Below are positions 39,468 through 47,970 of a DNA stretch of 64,000 nt, piece after piece (the first letter of the stretch is position 1; each line of letters starts with the position of its first letter). Made by a program: the position numbers and the translations under genes. The stretch is from UBA285 sp049970695 (GTDB taxonomy: Archaea > Thermoproteota > Thermoprotei_A > Sulfolobales > Desulfurococcaceae). The notes beneath the pieces were generated by a model. That model had not been told where the DNA came from and made no database searches. It was given only the letters and a program-made list of their open reading frames with translations. The stretch lies in the NCBI GenBank assembly GCA_049970695.1, contig JBMFML010000002.1:1-64000 (forward strand), given 5' to 3'.

Positions 39468-39653
39468 CTACTTTGTTTGCTGGCCGTACTTTGCAGTCCA
39501 CTTGAGCTTCCTAGGATCCCTACCCATTTGATAACTCTTAAAGCACTTCCTACTACAAAACCACAGTATAGTTCCATCGTTTAAGACGTACATCAGCCCT
39601 GTTCCAGGCTCGAGCTGGTTTCCACAAAACGCGCACACGGCTCTTCTAGGCAT
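39468..39653 (-). CDS. rpl24e: 50S ribosomal protein eL24 (L24e)
   Basis: 61 aa. CAFCG and CSRKCF zinc site (near 7-11 and 33-38), LEPGTGLMYVLNDGTILWF between. Length is usual for archaea. TATA box 25-35 bp upstream, sharing the divergent promoter region with eS28. Confidence 0.95.
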   Translation of the reverse strand: MPRRAVCAFCGNQLEPGTGLMYVLNDGTILWFCSRKCFKSYQMGRDPRKLKWTAKYGQQTK

Positions 39654-39677
39654 GGCAGCTCCCGGGGCCCTTAGATT

Positions 39678-39697
39678 GCTTAAAAAGCCTTAAAAGC
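39678..39697. promoter_or_regulatory. Divergent TATA boxes of eL24 and eS28
   Basis: GCTTAAAAAGC (39678-39688; TATA for eL24 on minus) and GCCTTAAAAGC (39687-39697; TATA for eS28 on plus) overlap by two bases. The eS28 TTG start at 39731 has GGTGG directly upstream. Confidence 0.6.
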
Positions 39698-39730
39698 GTT
39701 TTAGCAACAATTAGGTGCTCTGACTGGTGG

Positions 39731-40006
39731 TTGAAGTTGAGCGAAGAAGCTAAGAAAGTACAAAGAGTAGTTTACGAGGTTCCAAAGGTAAATATCATAG
39801 AAGAAATAGGGTATCCAGCAGAAGTCGTGCAAATAATTGGGCGCACTGGAGTTACCGGCGAAATAACTCAAGTCAGAGTCAGGATACTAGAGGGAAGAGA
39901 CAAGGGCAGAGTCATAACTAGAAATGTTAAGGGGCCTGTTAGAATAGGCGACATAGTCATCTTGAGGGAGACAGAGAGAGAAGCTAGGAAGTTAACGGCA
40001 CGCTAA
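39731..40006 (+). CDS. rps28e: 30S ribosomal protein eS28
   Basis: 91 aa. The S28e core AEVVQIIGRTGVTGEITQVRVRIL and RNVKGPVRIGDIVILRETEREARKL (ending T-A-R) is clear. An N-terminal extension of about 25 residues (EEAKKVQRVVYEVPKVNIIEE) precedes it. TTG start follows GGTGG. Confidence 0.95.
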   Translation: MKLSEEAKKVQRVVYEVPKVNIIEEIGYPAEVVQIIGRTGVTGEITQVRVRILEGRDKGRVITRNVKGPVRIGDIVILRETEREARKLTAR

Positions 40007-40047
40007 CTGCTCAGCTTAGCTTCTGGAGAGAAGAGCAGCCTCCCACT

Positions 40048-40145
40048 TTTTATAGGATTGACGGAATCTCTAGTTACGAATGAGCTCAAACCGTGCCTTA
40101 AAGACCTTCTTACTAGAGAAAAAGCCAGCTTCATGGGATTTGTAA
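40048..40145 (+). other. TATA box with a possible 21-aa leaderless frame
   Basis: CTTTTTATAGG at 40047-40057 is a good TATA box with no annotated gene after it. About 26 bp downstream an ATG (40080) opens a 21-codon frame (MSSNRALKTFLLEKKPASWD and one more residue; TAA at 40143-40145). Its spacing fits a leaderless transcript. It could be a small protein, a small RNA, or nothing. The 159-bp gap between eS28 and L7Ae contains no other candidate. Confidence 0.25.
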
Positions 40146-40165
40146 TATTGCTATACTGGAGAGCG

Positions 40166-40552
40166 CTATACGCCGCTCTTTGCTCTAATTTCTTGGACGG
40201 CCTTTATTACCTCGTTCATGAGGTCTTTTGCTCCACCAGGGTCTATTACGGCTACTGAAGCAGCAGCGACTTCGATGCCAGCGGCTTCTCCAAGCCTCTT
40301 CTTGCTCGGCACATACGTGTAGGGAATCTTCTTTTCATCACATAGTATGGGTAGGTGGGCAACTATTTCTGGTGGGTCGACGTCTACTGCTATTACGACT
40401 AGTTTTGCTTGCCCACGCTCAACGGCTTTAGTCGTCTCATTAGTGCCCTTCTTTATTTTGCCACCGGTTTCTCTCGCTTTTTTAACAACTTCGTATGTTT
40501 TTTCTGCGAGCTCTGGGGGGACTTCAAACCTGACGTGTATAGGCTTAGACAT
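40166..40552 (-). CDS. rpl7ae: 50S ribosomal protein L7Ae (K-turn binding)
   Basis: 128 aa. GGKIKKGTNETTKAVERGQAKLVVIAVDVDPPEIVAHLP and the LGEAAGIEVAAASVAVID region are diagnostic. L7Ae binds K-turns in rRNA, C/D and H/ACA sRNAs and RNase P RNA; a C/D sRNA and two RNase P proteins are coded elsewhere in this window. Strong TATA box upstream. Confidence 0.97.
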   Translation of the reverse strand: MSKPIHVRFEVPPELAEKTYEVVKKARETGGKIKKGTNETTKAVERGQAKLVVIAVDVDPPEIVAHLPILCDEKKIPYTYVPSKKRLGEAAGIEVAAASVAVIDPGGAKDLMNEVIKAVQEIRAKSGV

Positions 40553-40602
40553 GCGTCATCCTCCTCCCGAGCAGTCGTCCTCCTTACTAAACAGAGAGCA
40601 CT

Positions 40603-40613
40603 GCTTATATACT
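40603..40613 (-). promoter_or_regulatory. TATA box of L7Ae
   Basis: Minus strand AGTATATAAGC, 51-61 bp upstream of the L7Ae ATG; predicts a leader of about 30 nt. Confidence 0.75.
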
Positions 40614-40628
40614 TTCACACTCTAGTGC

Positions 40629-42404
40629 TTACTCGTGCGCAAATACTAGAACTATCTCGCCAGAGGGCTCTACTTTATCGACTCTCGCAAACCCCACTCT
40701 ATATAGCTGTATGATTGCATCTACTTTTTCACCAAGTATCCTGCGCTCAGCATACAAGATCTTTTCACGCAGTTCAAGCCCCTCGGGCACGTAAAGCTTG
40801 GCCCTGACAGCCTCGCTGGAGTGGACCCACTGTATTATCTGCGCATTAAGCTTCTTGGCTTCTTCTTGTGACAAGCTGTGGAGACTTGCCACGTACATAG
40901 GCCTACCGTCTCGCTCGGTCAAGCCGGATATCACGAAGTTCCCAAGCCCCATTAGCCTGAATACAGAGTTTCTCGAGGCTTCAAAGTCCCTTTTCGCAAT
41001 ATAAACAACTGAGCCGTCTTCTACAGTGTACTTGTAGTACTCTCTTCTAGACGGGTGAATGGGTATTTGAGCTTCTACAGGCCTCTTTAAGCCACTCAAT
41101 AAGAGCGGTACAGGGTCTTCGACTGCCATGTACCTATTTGCTATAGGGTCTACCTTGGCTCTGTTGATAGCGTAGAGGTTTGCTAGGCTTATCTTCGCAT
41201 CAACGGGCTTGACTCCAACAGTCTTTATGAGCTCCCAAATGGTTTCTCTGAGAATCCCCCTCCTTTTGAGTCCTTGTATAGTGCCGAGTCTAGGGTCGGA
41301 GTACGAGGAGAGCCCCTTCTCCGAAATGAGCTTTTTCATTTTTGACTTGCTTAAAATCACGCCTTCGAGTGACAGCCTTCCAAAGTGTATCGTCTCTGGG
41401 TACTTCCAGCCCATGTGGTCGTAGAGGTATTTTTGCTTAACAGTATTGGTCACGTGCTCCTTTGCTCGCAGAATGTGCGTAACGCCCATTAAGTAGTCGT
41501 CAACAGCCGCGGCGAAGTTGTATGTGGGCCAGACCACGTACTTCTCTCCCGTTACCGGGTGAGGCGTCTTGCTAGTGTCGATTATTCTAAAGGCAACCCA
41601 GTCCCTCACACTTAAGTCGGGGTGCTGCAGATCTGTTTTTACCCTAACTACGGCCTCGCCCTCGCTGTAGGCGCCTTCAAGCATTTTGTCAAACTCCTCG
41701 AGCTGTTTCTCCACGGGCCTATCTCTGTGAGGACAGGCCTTTCCAGCATTTCTATACTTCTTGAACTCCGTGTTGCTGCACAGGTCTACGTAAGCACCCC
41801 CGCGCTTTATGAGTTCTTTTGCGATACCGTAGAACAGCGGTAGTCTGAGGCTTTGAATGTACTCCTCGTCCCACTCAATGCCGAGCCACTTTAGGTCTCT
41901 CCTAATAGATTCGTAAGCATCGGGATAGGGCGCTTTAATCCTGGGGTCTGTGTCTTCGAAGCGCAGTATCATCTTGCCTCTATATGCCTTGGCATACCAG
42001 TAGCTTAGTAATGCGGGACGCGCGTTGCCCAGGTGGAGTGAAAAATCTGGGTTGGGAGCAAGCCTGGTTACTACTTTGCCCTCGATTGCGCCTGGTAGTT
42101 GTGGGAGCTCCTTCTTGTACTCGGCGGCTTTCTCTTCAAGTGCCTCGGGCCAGTTCGCCTTCACCGTCTTCAGTTGCTCTTCTAGTGGCAGTTTATTGAC
42201 TTCTTCTACAATGCTCTTAATTGCGTCAATGTAATTGCGGAGCTCTTTTCTCACTTCTGGGAGCTCAGCAGCTATTTTCGAAACCACGGCCCTTAAGTCG
42301 GCCTTTCCACCGTGCTTTACGGCATTGATTAGTGCGTGCTTGTAAGCTGCTTCACGAAGCCTTTCTAACAGGGACTTCTCTGAGCTCACTAGGCACCACC
42401 ACAA
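40629..42404 (-). CDS. gltX: Glutamyl-tRNA synthetase (archaeal type)
   Basis: 591 aa class I synthetase of the archaeal/eukaryotic GlxRS group. Signature HLGNA (HIGH-like) near 128-132 in PDFSLHLGNARPAL, RFEDTDPRI, and the KMSKS-like LSKSKMKKLI. A helical N-terminal part of about 110 residues precedes the catalytic domain and a beta-rich anticodon-binding domain follows. Whether it also charges tRNA-Gln (with GatDE) cannot be told here. It overlaps the DUF2118 gene by 53 bp, so a start a few codons later is possible (ATG or GTG after MWWCLVSS). Confidence 0.93.
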   Translation of the reverse strand: MWWCLVSSEKSLLERLREAAYKHALINAVKHGGKADLRAVVSKIAAELPEVRKELRNYIDAIKSIVEEVNKLPLEEQLKTVKANWPEALEEKAAEYKKELPQLPGAIEGKVVTRLAPNPDFSLHLGNARPALLSYWYAKAYRGKMILRFEDTDPRIKAPYPDAYESIRRDLKWLGIEWDEEYIQSLRLPLFYGIAKELIKRGGAYVDLCSNTEFKKYRNAGKACPHRDRPVEKQLEEFDKMLEGAYSEGEAVVRVKTDLQHPDLSVRDWVAFRIIDTSKTPHPVTGEKYVVWPTYNFAAAVDDYLMGVTHILRAKEHVTNTVKQKYLYDHMGWKYPETIHFGRLSLEGVILSKSKMKKLISEKGLSSYSDPRLGTIQGLKRRGILRETIWELIKTVGVKPVDAKISLANLYAINRAKVDPIANRYMAVEDPVPLLLSGLKRPVEAQIPIHPSRREYYKYTVEDGSVVYIAKRDFEASRNSVFRLMGLGNFVISGLTERDGRPMYVASLHSLSQEEAKKLNAQIIQWVHSSEAVRAKLYVPEGLELREKILYAERRILGEKVDAIIQLYRVGFARVDKVEPSGEIVLVFAHE

Positions 42405-42855
42405 CTAGGGCTTTTCTCGGGGTTTCCCACGGCATGTCCACTATGAAGGCGACACTCCCAGTACATAGAGACGCAACGCTTCTCACTTCTAACTTGCCTG
42501 TTACAATGTAGGCAATCCTACTGCCTTTTTCTACTCTACTGCCTTCTGACACTAGAAAATAGAGATGGTCTCCGCTTATTTCTTGAAGACACAATGGGGT
42601 ATCCTTCTCAATTAAATAGCCGCGAGGAGGTTTCTCCGGCTCTTCGAAGGCCATTAATATCGAGGCTTTAGTCTTTGCCTCGACAAGGTCTACGTAGTCA
42701 ATTACGCGCTCGTAAGGCACAAGCCCGAATATCTTCTCACATTCTTGCCCAGCGCCCCGCACTATAATGTACTTTCCATCTACGAGGCAAACCTTCTTAT
42801 CGCTTAAAACACCCTCAATATAGATGAATGGAAACGCGTATTCACTAGTCGGCAC
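42352..42855 (-). CDS. DUF2118 family archaeal protein (lipoyl-like)
   Basis: 167 aa. Matches the crenarchaeal DUF2118 (COG4072) family: FPFIYIEGVLSDKKVCLVDGKYIIVRG, VDLVEAKTKASILMAFEEP and a barrel-like end with VEKGSRIAYIVTGKLEVRSV. The last part resembles the biotinyl/lipoyl fold, though no modified Lys is in the standard place. Function unknown. Located between Idi-2 and GluRS with overlaps on both sides, in one operon. Confidence 0.7.
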   Translation of the reverse strand: MPTSEYAFPFIYIEGVLSDKKVCLVDGKYIIVRGAGQECEKIFGLVPYERVIDYVDLVEAKTKASILMAFEEPEKPPRGYLIEKDTPLCLQEISGDHLYFLVSEGSRVEKGSRIAYIVTGKLEVRSVASLCTGSVAFIVDMPWETPRKALVVVVPSELREVPVRKAS

Positions 42856-43969
42856 TTAGACACCTCTTCTTCAAGTAGGCTGCAACGTCTATACCCCTCA
42901 TAGTCAAGTAACTGACTACCAGTGGGCCCAGGACTACTGGTTTTTCGCAAAGCTCTCTAAGACTGCGCGTGCCTGTGAGAAACATTGCTGTTTTGAGCTC
43001 TCTGATATACTGCTCCAGGTACTTAAATGCGCCTTCAAGCCCGGCGTCCACAAGCGCCTTTAAGAGGGGTCTTGCAAAGCCCACCATGGAGGCCCCAATA
43101 GCGAGCATTTTTGCTGCCTTAAAGCCGTCCCACACACCACCGCTTGCAATAACCTTGGAGCCAGGGCACGCCGCTTTAACTTCTACTAGTGATAGAGGCG
43201 TTGGAATGCCCCACCACTCTTCGTGAAGCTTGGACCCAAGTACGTGGTTTGGTGAGCCTTCGTGGCATCTCAGGGCCTCAATCATCACCCAGCTGGTGCC
43301 ACAAGCCCCTGCTACATCGAAAATCCTAAGACCATGCTTGCAAAAGAGGCTTGCAACTTCTAGTGACAAGCCGTTACCGACCTCTTTGATGATTATGGGT
43401 TTTCTAAGGCTCTTCGACAGTTCAACTACTTTCTCAACGAGCGAGGTGCTGAAGTTTCTGTCGCCTTCGGGCTGAATTATTTCTTGCGCCGGGTTCAAGT
43501 GAACGGCCAGCGCATCTGCTTCTATTAGCTCGACAGCCCTTATAATGTCGTTTATGTCGAACTCGGCCAGCTGGGCTACTCCAATGTTTCCAATTACAGG
43601 CACTTCGCGTGCAATGTCCCTGACAACTCTATAAGTTGCAACAATCTCGGGATCGAACTTAGAAGCAATAATGGGTCTCTGACTTCCTACACCAATAGCT
43701 ACACGGTATTTGCTGGCAACCAGTGCTAAGCTCTCGTTTATCTTCTTGGCTAGCCGAGTGCCCCCCGTCATTGCCTCTATTACAATTGGTGCCGACAACT
43801 CGTAGCTTAGGAAAGACGTTGACAGGTCTATGTCCTCGTATCTGAGTCCTGGGAGTGCTTGGTGAATGAGCACTATCTGGGAAAACAGCTCTCTGCATTT
43901 GTTTTCAAAAGTCACATCGCTTCTCAAGCTAAGGTGTATGTGCTCGTTTTTTCTACTTTCATGACTCAA
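42845..43969 (-). CDS. fni: Isopentenyl-diphosphate delta-isomerase, type 2
   Basis: 374 aa FMN-dependent TIM-barrel enzyme that interconverts IPP and DMAPP for archaeal lipid synthesis. Seen: R-K-N-E-H near the N-terminus (HESRKNEHI), TGGTRLAKKIN, GSQRP, the QPEGDRNFS loop, KEVGNGLS, and the C-terminal ASGGVWDGFKAAKMLAIGA FMN-phosphate site. Length is normal. Upstream of DUF2118 and GluRS. Confidence 0.95.
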   Translation of the reverse strand: MSHESRKNEHIHLSLRSDVTFENKCRELFSQIVLIHQALPGLRYEDIDLSTSFLSYELSAPIVIEAMTGGTRLAKKINESLALVASKYRVAIGVGSQRPIIASKFDPEIVATYRVVRDIAREVPVIGNIGVAQLAEFDINDIIRAVELIEADALAVHLNPAQEIIQPEGDRNFSTSLVEKVVELSKSLRKPIIIKEVGNGLSLEVASLFCKHGLRIFDVAGACGTSWVMIEALRCHEGSPNHVLGSKLHEEWWGIPTPLSLVEVKAACPGSKVIASGGVWDGFKAAKMLAIGASMVGFARPLLKALVDAGLEGAFKYLEQYIRELKTAMFLTGTRSLRELCEKPVVLGPLVVSYLTMRGIDVAAYLKKRCLSAD

Positions 43970-43998
43970 TAGTCAGGCACCTAGTTTTCAAGAACTGC

Positions 43999-44853
43999 TC
44001 AGCGCAAAAACTTTATACTAGCATACCCTACAACGGCAGCCCTGCCCCCTTCGACATCTCCGCTAGTGGCGTATTTTAGTAATACGGCTTTTCCTCCAAG
44101 AGACTTCGTGACTTCCATTAGTGTCATTATTCCGCCCGGTCCGCATATGCTAATATTCTCGCTTAGCATAACGTTGTAGAAGCCCTCGGTGTCGAGCTCG
44201 AGTACTTTTCTTATGGCGTCCATGTCCTTCTTCGCAGTCACATCGTGAGGCTCGTAGTGGTTGAAGTCGCTACTTGCCAGGATCAAGACGTCTCTGCCGA
44301 GCTCCTTGACAGCTAGTGCTATGGACTTAGCAAGGTCTGCAGCGGCTTCTGGTGTGTGTACGCCTACTACAATTGGCAGAATTTTGGGTGGCCTGTCTTT
44401 GAAGATGTACTGAATGAAAGGCAATTGCACTTCTACGGAGTGCTCTTCGAGGTGGGCATAGGTGTCTAAATCCGCGAGCTCGCTGTTTTCAACGATTTTC
44501 TTGCCTAGCTCCGAATCTACTTCGAGCAATCCAAGCGGGGTCTTCCAAGCACCTCCTGGGTACACGGATATGGGCTTCCCATAGCCGGTATGGTTCGTAC
44601 CAAGTATTACGATGGTTTCTGGAGCACCCCTTAACGCCATGTCATGGTAAGCGTGAGCAGCTACGGGACCGCTATATGTATAGCCGGCGTGAGGAACCAC
44701 GTAGCCTATAACAGACTTGTCCCTCACTAGAGAAGTCTGCGGTAAGGTACCCGGCCCTAGCCTGTGTTTAAAGGCCCACTCGATTATCTCCACGAGCTTC
44801 TTTTCTTCTCGTGGGTAGAAATACCCCGCCACCACGGGGTTTCTAATTCTCAC
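43999..44853 (-). CDS. MEMO1-family protein
   Basis: 284 aa. MEMO hallmarks: NPVVAGYFYP, VVPHAGYTYSGPVAAHAY (metal His), GTNHTGYG, LEEHSVEVQLPF, SSDFNHYEPHDV and ICGPGGIMTL with the Cys. The fold is that of class III extradiol dioxygenases; archaeal function is unknown, and human MEMO1 binds iron/copper. It is a neighbour of mevalonate-pathway genes in many archaea, as here with Idi-2. Confidence 0.93.
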   Translation of the reverse strand: MRIRNPVVAGYFYPREEKKLVEIIEWAFKHRLGPGTLPQTSLVRDKSVIGYVVPHAGYTYSGPVAAHAYHDMALRGAPETIVILGTNHTGYGKPISVYPGGAWKTPLGLLEVDSELGKKIVENSELADLDTYAHLEEHSVEVQLPFIQYIFKDRPPKILPIVVGVHTPEAAADLAKSIALAVKELGRDVLILASSDFNHYEPHDVTAKKDMDAIRKVLELDTEGFYNVMLSENISICGPGGIMTLMEVTKSLGGKAVLLKYATSGDVEGGRAAVVGYASIKFLR

Positions 44854-45006
44854 GAAGATCGCCTCTAACCTCTGTTCTAGAATTAGGATTTGATGTCATG
44901 CTTAATTAATAGCAACGTTAATGAGGTACCGATTTTGTAAGGCCTAGTTGCGATCTTGCGAGAGAAATGCGCGAGTGAGTCCTCGGAGTATCTAGCTACT
45001 GTTTTG

Positions 45007-45627
45007 TTATACTTCAGCCTCAAACGCGCTGGGGGGCTCTGGTAGCTCAGCGTCCTTAGGTATAATGCCCCTCTCTCTAAGTACTTGTCTTGTCAAAATC
45101 CAATAAAGCAGGGCCAGGCTCCTCCTGCCCTTGTTATTTGCTGGTATAACCAAGTCTACGTACTCTGTTTTGTTATCTGTGTCCGCAAAGGCCACTACGG
45201 GTATGCCCATTTTTGCCGCTTCTTCGAGTGCTTGAACATCTGCTCTGGGGTCTGTTAGCACTACTACTTCGGGCTCGAAATACCACTTAAGGCTTGGGTT
45301 CGTAAACGTCCCTGGGAGGAAGCGCCCTGTAAAAGCCTTGCACTGTAAGTATTGGCACATTTTTTGAACAGGTTTACGTCCATAAAGCCTCACAGAAACA
45401 GCAGCTATTTTCGTTGGGTCGAATCTTGCGAGAAACTTACCTGCGATTCTCAGCCTTTCATCGATTTTCTTCACATTTAGTATGTACACTCCATCAGATC
45501 TCACTTTGTACACAAAGGGCTCCATGAACTTAGTACATATGTGAGTGCCTATGTGAACTCCTGCTGAGAGGTACTTGTCTATTGGAACGAGGAGCTCTAT
45601 TACCCCTGTTTCTTCTGCTTCGCCCAC
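45007..45627 (-). CDS. rps2: 30S ribosomal protein uS2
   Basis: 206 aa. VPIDKYLSAGVHIGTHICTKFMEPFVYKVRSDGVYILNVKKID and PQALEEAAKMGIPVVAF-type segment (VQALEEAAKMGIPVVAFAD) with NNKGRRSLALLYWILTRQVL are diagnostic. Last gene of the uS13...uS2 operon. The rpoK, enolase and MEMO genes often found here in archaea are reduced to MEMO. Confidence 0.96.
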   Translation of the reverse strand: MGEAEETGVIELLVPIDKYLSAGVHIGTHICTKFMEPFVYKVRSDGVYILNVKKIDERLRIAGKFLARFDPTKIAAVSVRLYGRKPVQKMCQYLQCKAFTGRFLPGTFTNPSLKWYFEPEVVVLTDPRADVQALEEAAKMGIPVVAFADTDNKTEYVDLVIPANNKGRRSLALLYWILTRQVLRERGIIPKDAELPEPPSAFEAEV

Positions 45628-45641
45628 TCAAATCACCTCTA

Positions 45642-45851
45642 TTACGAGATTTTCGGGAAGTACAAGATTTCGTCCGCGATTTCCACGTGAGATAAGAACA
45701 TTCTTCTGCAGCAATACCTCTTCACGCCGAGAGAGTCCAGAACCTTGCTCGGGTGTTCTCCTTGCTTGACTCTCTTGATGTACTCCTCCCACAAGTGCCC
45801 TATTGGGGCTCCACAAGTAAAGCACCTGACAGGGAAAAGCACGCCAATCAC
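45642..45851 (-). CDS. rpo10: RNA polymerase subunit Rpo10 (RpoN)
   Basis: 69 aa. Zinc motif CFTCG near residues 10-14 and the CC pair (RYCCRRM) are the Rpb10/RpoN signature; VRCFTCGAPIGHLWEEY is typical. Overlaps uS9 by 4 bp. Confidence 0.96.
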   Translation of the reverse strand: MIGVLFPVRCFTCGAPIGHLWEEYIKRVKQGEHPSKVLDSLGVKRYCCRRMFLSHVEIADEILYFPKIS

Positions 45852-46300
45852 CTATAGCTCTTTTGCCATCTCCTTCTAGCGCTATACCTGCCCCACTTCT
45901 CTGGCTCCGTCTGCCTAGGATCTCCGCTGAGCATTGTTCTGTCATATTCTTTGAAGATCTTCTTCAGCTCTTCACTGTACTCGCTGAAGTACTCAACTAA
46001 CCCCCTCGCAATAGCCATTCTGCACGCATCAGCCTGGCTCATGACACCACCGCCTTTTACATTGACTTTTATGTCAACCATCTTTATCAAGTCGCCCACT
46101 AAGTACAGCGGCTCGGCAATTTTCTCCCTTGCCATTTCAATTGGGTATATTTCTAGTGGTACGTTGTTTATCCACACTCTGCCTTCTCCGGGCTTTATTA
46201 CAGCTCTAGCTATGCTGGTTTTTCTCTTCCCCGTTGCAACGACGATCTTATATGTATGCGCGGATTCGGCTTGCTGACTCACTTTACACACCCCCTCCAT
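45848..46300 (-). CDS. rps9: 30S ribosomal protein uS9
   Basis: 150 aa. VATGKRKTSIARAVIKPGEG, VKGGGVMSQADACRMAIARGLVEY and C-terminal GRYSARRRWQKSYR are diagnostic. The N-terminus of about 15 residues is variable; an internal GTG is possible. Overlaps uL13 by 22 bp. Confidence 0.96.
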   Translation of the reverse strand: MEGVCKVSQQAESAHTYKIVVATGKRKTSIARAVIKPGEGRVWINNVPLEIYPIEMAREKIAEPLYLVGDLIKMVDIKVNVKGGGVMSQADACRMAIARGLVEYFSEYSEELKKIFKEYDRTMLSGDPRQTEPEKWGRYSARRRWQKSYR

Positions 46301-46749
46301 CCCATTGCACGTGCAAGCTCTTCAACTGTTATGAAATCTCCACTAAGCCTAGTATAAGCAGCTTCTGGGAACGTAACAAAGTTCTTATTTTGAAGCTCTT
46401 TTGGAACACCCACGAAGACTCTCAGTCTCTTAAGGGCCTCTCTTCCATGAGGCTTATCCACAGGCAGCATGCCTCTCACAGCTCTCTTGAAGATATTTAC
46501 TGGACTTCTAGGCCTCCGAATCCCCGACTTCTCCGGGTTTAGGTGCGTCTTGACTTTAAACAGCAATTTATATCCGTTAATTACCCTCTGCTTATCTCCG
46601 CTCAAAACAGCCTTTTCAATGTTCACGACATAGACTCTATAACCCAATAGTAGCTTCTTCGCTACGATACTTGCTAGCCTACCTAGAATCATGCCACTAG
46701 CATCTACATAGAGTACTTTTTCGTGAACAGCACTACTCATGGATATCAC
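46279..46749 (-). CDS. rpl13: 50S ribosomal protein uL13
   Basis: 156 aa. VDASGMILGRLASIVAKKLL, NIEKAVLSGDK and AVRGMLPVDKPHGREALKRLRVF are diagnostic. Overlaps eL18 by 4 bp. Confidence 0.96.
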   Translation of the reverse strand: MISMSSAVHEKVLYVDASGMILGRLASIVAKKLLLGYRVYVVNIEKAVLSGDKQRVINGYKLLFKVKTHLNPEKSGIRRPRSPVNIFKRAVRGMLPVDKPHGREALKRLRVFVGVPKELQNKNFVTFPEAAYTRLSGDFITVEELARAMGWRGCVK

Positions 46750-47114
46750 CCTATGATCTTGACACCACGGCCTTCAGGATTTTCTTTGAGTAGCTCAAAT
46801 ATACTTATAGCCCTACCACCAGCCCGCTGTATTTTCTCGATCGCGGCCTTTGAAAAGCCCAAGGCGGCAACCACCACGGGGTGGTCTAGTTCGCCCGCAC
46901 TCAGCACTTTTCCAGGCACTACTACGTAATCTCCAGATTTTGTGTGCCTATTGATCTTGCTCACGTTTACTGCCCTCCTCTTTCTAGAGGGTTTTGCAAG
47001 CTCTTCTGCAACAGCCCTCCATACATTTGCATTATACTTCCTGTAGTAGTCTAGTAGAGTCTCTATGAGTAGCCTAAGTGTGAAATTTGTCTTCTTACCC
47101 AGTTCGATGGTCAT
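46746..47114 (-). CDS. rpl18e: 50S ribosomal protein eL18 (L18e)
   Basis: 122 aa. Start region RLLIETLLDYYRKYNANVWRAVAEELAKPSR and VVPGKVLSAGELDHPVVVAALGFS match L18e. Overlaps rpo3 by 4 bp, the usual order. Confidence 0.96.
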   Translation of the reverse strand: MTIELGKKTNFTLRLLIETLLDYYRKYNANVWRAVAEELAKPSRKRRAVNVSKINRHTKSGDYVVVPGKVLSAGELDHPVVVAALGFSKAAIEKIQRAGGRAISIFELLKENPEGRGVKIIG

Positions 47115-47956
47115 GATACAACGCCCGCTTTCACTAGTTTTTCTCTTAATTCATCCAACTTCTTTATTAGAATATCTGCGGCCTCTGTAAGGACTCTTTT
47201 TGCACTAAGCGCTCCGGTGAGTTCAAGTAACAAGATGAACTCGTCATCTTTGTGATCGACTTTAATAGCTTTATGTTCGCACACGTCCTCGCAGAGTTTG
47301 CACAAGCTACACTCGAGAAGCCTAGACTCGTCAACTACGACCTTACCGCTAGATAATACCTTGAGAACGGATCTCGGACACGCATCAACGCACTTGTAGC
47401 ACTTAGTGCACAGCTCCTCTCTAATGGTTATTGTGGGAACGTACTTGTGAGCAGCAATGCTGACAGGACTCCACTTAGAGTGCTCTTTACCTCTCCCCAG
47501 TCTCGCAAGGGCTTCGAGTTTCACTCTCTGTCCCTTAATTAACTTGAGTATTGGAATGTTCTTGTATACTGGAACCACGTCGGGATCGCTTGGAATGAGG
47601 TCTCCGCTGTAAATAGTCAGGACACCGCTCTCGGGGCCTTCGGCCTCTAAATCGAACTTTGCAAAGCAATCCGGAGAAAAGACCTTCCTAGCTCCCGCTT
47701 CTGCGCACTCTTCCGGCGGCTTGTACTTTAGATGTGCATTTTCGCTAGTTAGAGGTATTAAGCCCAGTCTATGGGCAATGTATTCGTCGTAAAAGACGCT
47801 CGAGTTTTCAACGAATATTACGTAGTCTATGGCCATCGTGCTGACCTCGCTCATCGCGGCCCTTCTAATGGAGTTCACGACGTGTAACGGCAACCCCTTA
47901 ATCAGCATTTTAAGCCTTAATGGCGCGTGCTCTAGTACCTCTATTCTTACTTTCAA
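47111..47956 (-). CDS. rpo3: RNA polymerase subunit Rpo3 (RpoD) with two ferredoxin-type cluster sites
   Basis: 281 aa alpha-like assembly subunit. LIKGLPLHVVNSIRRAAMSEV is the alpha-motif; the inserted ferredoxin-like domain carries two full CxxCxxCxxxC sets: Cys183/186/189/193 (CTKCYKCVDACP) and Cys216/219/222/226 (CSLCKLCEDVC). Both could hold a [4Fe-4S] cluster; many archaea keep only one or none. The subunit pairs with Rpo11 to start polymerase assembly. Between uS11 and eL18 in the operon. Confidence 0.96.
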   Translation of the reverse strand: MKVRIEVLEHAPLRLKMLIKGLPLHVVNSIRRAAMSEVSTMAIDYVIFVENSSVFYDEYIAHRLGLIPLTSENAHLKYKPPEECAEAGARKVFSPDCFAKFDLEAEGPESGVLTIYSGDLIPSDPDVVPVYKNIPILKLIKGQRVKLEALARLGRGKEHSKWSPVSIAAHKYVPTITIREELCTKCYKCVDACPRSVLKVLSSGKVVVDESRLLECSLCKLCEDVCEHKAIKVDHKDDEFILLLELTGALSAKRVLTEAADILIKKLDELREKLVKAGVVS

Positions 47957-47970
47957 GGTCTCACGCCGCT

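Noticed and set aside
40553..40582. K-turn in the L7Ae leader (autoregulation as reported in Sulfolobus)
   Set aside because: The 30-nt leader exists, but I could not draw a convincing K-turn with tandem G-A pairs.
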